From NCBI RefSeq assembly GCF_002022445.1, contig NZ_MUYE01000001.1:1054001-1118000 (forward strand): 64,000 nucleotides of DNA, written 5' to 3'. The notes under the pieces are model-generated. The model was given only the letters and a program-made list of their open reading frames with translations, was not told where the DNA came from and did not search any database. The stretch is from Bartonella sp. AR 15-3 (lineage in GTDB: Bacteria; Pseudomonadota; Alphaproteobacteria; Rhizobiales; Rhizobiaceae). The position numbers and the translations under genes are program-made. This document shows positions 63,201 through 64,000 of this stretch, in pieces; position 1 is the stretch's first letter, and every line of letters begins with the position of its first letter.

Positions 63201-63756
63201 TGCTGTTAAAGAAGCAGTCTTTCCTTTTTCCCGTTTTTCAGGTGTAGATACACTACTTGGACCTGAAATGCGTTCAACAGGTGAAGTAATGGGACTTGAT
63301 TATGATTTTGCCCTTGCCTTTGCTAAAGCGCAGCTTGGAGCTGGTGTTGATCTTCCTAAAGAAGGCACCTTATTTGTATCTGTAAGAGATGAAGATAAAG
63401 AACGTATATTAAAACCTGTCAAATGTTTAATTAAGCTTGGTTTTTCTGTTTTAGCAACAATTGGAACACAAAAATTTCTTGCTGAAAACGGCGTTAAGGC
63501 AGAAAAAATTAATAAAGTTCTAGAAGGTCACCCTCATATTGAAGATGCTATTCGTAATCTAAGAGTTCAACTGATTTTTAATACAACTAATACTGCTAGT
63601 GCCATTTCAGATTCCAAATCATTGCGCCATGCAGCACTTATGCAAAAAGTTCCTTACTACACAACAGTAGCTGGAGCTGAATCGGCAGCACAGGCTATTC
63701 GAGCACTCAAAACCAGTAATCTTGAAGTGCGTTCTTTGCAAAACTACTTTACTTAA
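60271..63756 (+). CDS. carB: Carbamoyl-phosphate synthase large subunit
   Basis: Makes carbamoyl phosphate from bicarbonate, ATP and ammonia. 1161 residues, the longer alphaproteobacterial form. It has two homologous ATP-grasp halves: the first opens with [21 protein letters not shown], the second near 618 with [19 protein letters not shown]. Each has its ATP site ([16 protein letters not shown] and [15 protein letters not shown]). An oligomerisation domain lies between. The C-terminal MGS-like allosteric domain (about 1025-1150) has [20 protein letters not shown]. The frame is intact. AGGGA lies before the ATG. Its glutaminase partner gene carA upstream is frameshifted. Confidence 0.97.
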   Translation: MPKRTDIKSILIIGAGPIIIGQACEFDYSGTQACKALKEEGYRIILVNSNPATIMTDPNLADATYIEPITPEIVAKIIAHERPDAILPTMGGQTALNTALSLKRMGILNRYNVEMIGANADAIDKAEDRALFRKAMAKIGLETPRSILANATELKEEDRRLYEKSYNKLKNELSGDAFDQALEKLEQDWCNTEANRKQHYIAHATAKAVQALDIIGLPAIIRPSFTLGGTGGGIAYNRSEFYEIIERGLEASPTTEVLIEESILGWKEYEMEVVRDQKDNCIIICSIENIDPMGVHTGDSITVAPALTLTDKEYQIMRNASIAVLREIGVETGGSNVQFAVNPENGRLIVIEMNPRVSRSSALASKATGFPIAKVAAKLAVGYTLDELKNDITGGATPASFEPSIDYIVTKIPRFAFEKFPASSPVLTTAMKSVGEVMAIGRTFQESLQKALRGLETGLTGLDEIILPEHAEGDEKNSIRSAIAIPSPDRLRYIAQAIRMGLSLKEIHQISKIDPWFLEQIASIIETEQRIRIYGLPHDADNLRMLKAMGFSDARLANLAGKTPDDIFALRQSLNIKSVFKRIDTCAAEFSSPTAYMYSTYERPFAGVECSEANISERKKVAILGGGPNRIGQGIEFDYCCCHAAFALRDAGFEAIMINCNPETVSTDYDTSDRLYFEPLTTEDVLAILKTEQEKGELVGVIVQFGGQTPLKLASALEKNNIPILGTSPDAIDLAEDRDRFQKLLCQLNLTQPQNGIAYSVEQAQLIAHELNFPLVVRPSYVLGGRAMQIIRDQRDLRNYLFEIVPELVPEDIKACYPHNKTDQVNTLLCKNPLLFDTYLTEAIEVDVDCLCDGEKTLVVGIMEHIEEAGIHSGDSACSLPVRTLSHKLVNELENQTKALAKALRVCGLMNVQYAIKNETIYVLEVNPRASRTVPFVAKTIGRPIAKIATRIMIGENLQSALKAYGGVPSTPQKPHIAVKEAVFPFSRFSGVDTLLGPEMRSTGEVMGLDYDFALAFAKAQLGAGVDLPKEGTLFVSVRDEDKERILKPVKCLIKLGFSVLATIGTQKFLAENGVKAEKINKVLEGHPHIEDAIRNLRVQLIFNTTNTASAISDSKSLRHAALMQKVPYYTTVAGAESAAQAIRALKTSNLEVRSLQNYFT

Positions 63757-64000
63757 AGCTTTTCTGACGCACCCACAAAATGTAATATTTTTCATTTTTT
63801 TATCAATCTTTGATTAATATAACAAAAAATTAATAGGGCTTGCTTTATATCAAAAAACCTTTTATAGTCCCTTTTATCGTATTTTTGGTTACGCGATCTT
63901 TCTTTTCTGTGCAATCGCACTTCTGATGAAATCTCTTCTGCCTAATTTCGATTTGAACTCGTAGTGAGAATTTTAAATCTCAGTACATAATATTATATAT

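Overview
The window is a 64 kb piece of an AT-rich alphaproteobacterial chromosome, almost certainly from Bartonella or a very close relative. The protein families are Rhizobiales-type: PleC-like kinase, CcrM methylase, MucR zinc-finger regulator, DUF5330 and DUF1254/DUF1214 proteins, and a cyc/ccm operon linked to degP. A hemin-binding (Hbp/Pap31-type) outer membrane protein, long gene-poor AT-rich spacers and several decayed genes point to Bartonella. No phage, insertion sequence, CRISPR array, conjugation or secretion cluster was found.

Layout. 1-15 kb holds the end of pepN, a pleC-like cell-cycle kinase, a DNA alkylation repair protein, glnE, an OmpR-type two-component pair, degP, and the cytochrome c maturation genes ccmI-E-F-H read leftward, with a small outer membrane lipoprotein upstream. 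15.3-17.2 kb is a decayed feuP/feuQ two-component pair. 17.7-21 kb carries a class A penicillin-binding protein in a tight operon with two small envelope proteins. 21.4-24.5 kb holds a decayed peptidoglycan-binding protein, a DUF5330 protein, sufE and mucR. 25-32 kb has a frameshifted ptrB, sodB, a 2.2 kb gene graveyard, an hbp gene with an unusual inserted loop, and a DUF1499 membrane protein. 32.6-43 kb has tRNA-Gln, ppdK, a DsbA-like protein, a DciA-like protein, mutY, ccrM, a HAD phosphatase and an M16 peptidase. 43.4-51.6 kb has an RgsP-like 7TM-PAS-GGDEF-EAL protein, yqgE, a DsbD N-domain protein, rnhA, ispH, a CAU tRNA, a SIMPL protein and ycgN. 51.7-64 kb has rpoD, dnaG, an MscS-type channel, a GlsB-like protein, a frameshifted carA and an intact carB.

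How it works together. Envelope biogenesis and stress (degP, PBP, Hbp, lipoprotein, RgsP-like, MscS, GlsB), redox protein maturation (Ccm, DsbA-like, DsbD_N) and cell-cycle control (PleC-like, CcrM, RgsP-like, DnaG, RpoD) dominate. Reductive evolution is the main theme: feuPQ, the peptidoglycan-binding gene and unidentified reading frames are in advanced decay. ptrB and carA each carry one apparent single-base deletion, which is either very recent damage or a sequence error.

No clearly new biological system was found. The best leads are the RgsP-like protein with altered catalytic motifs, the loop-expanded Hbp protein, the feuPQ loss, and the broken carA next to an intact carB.
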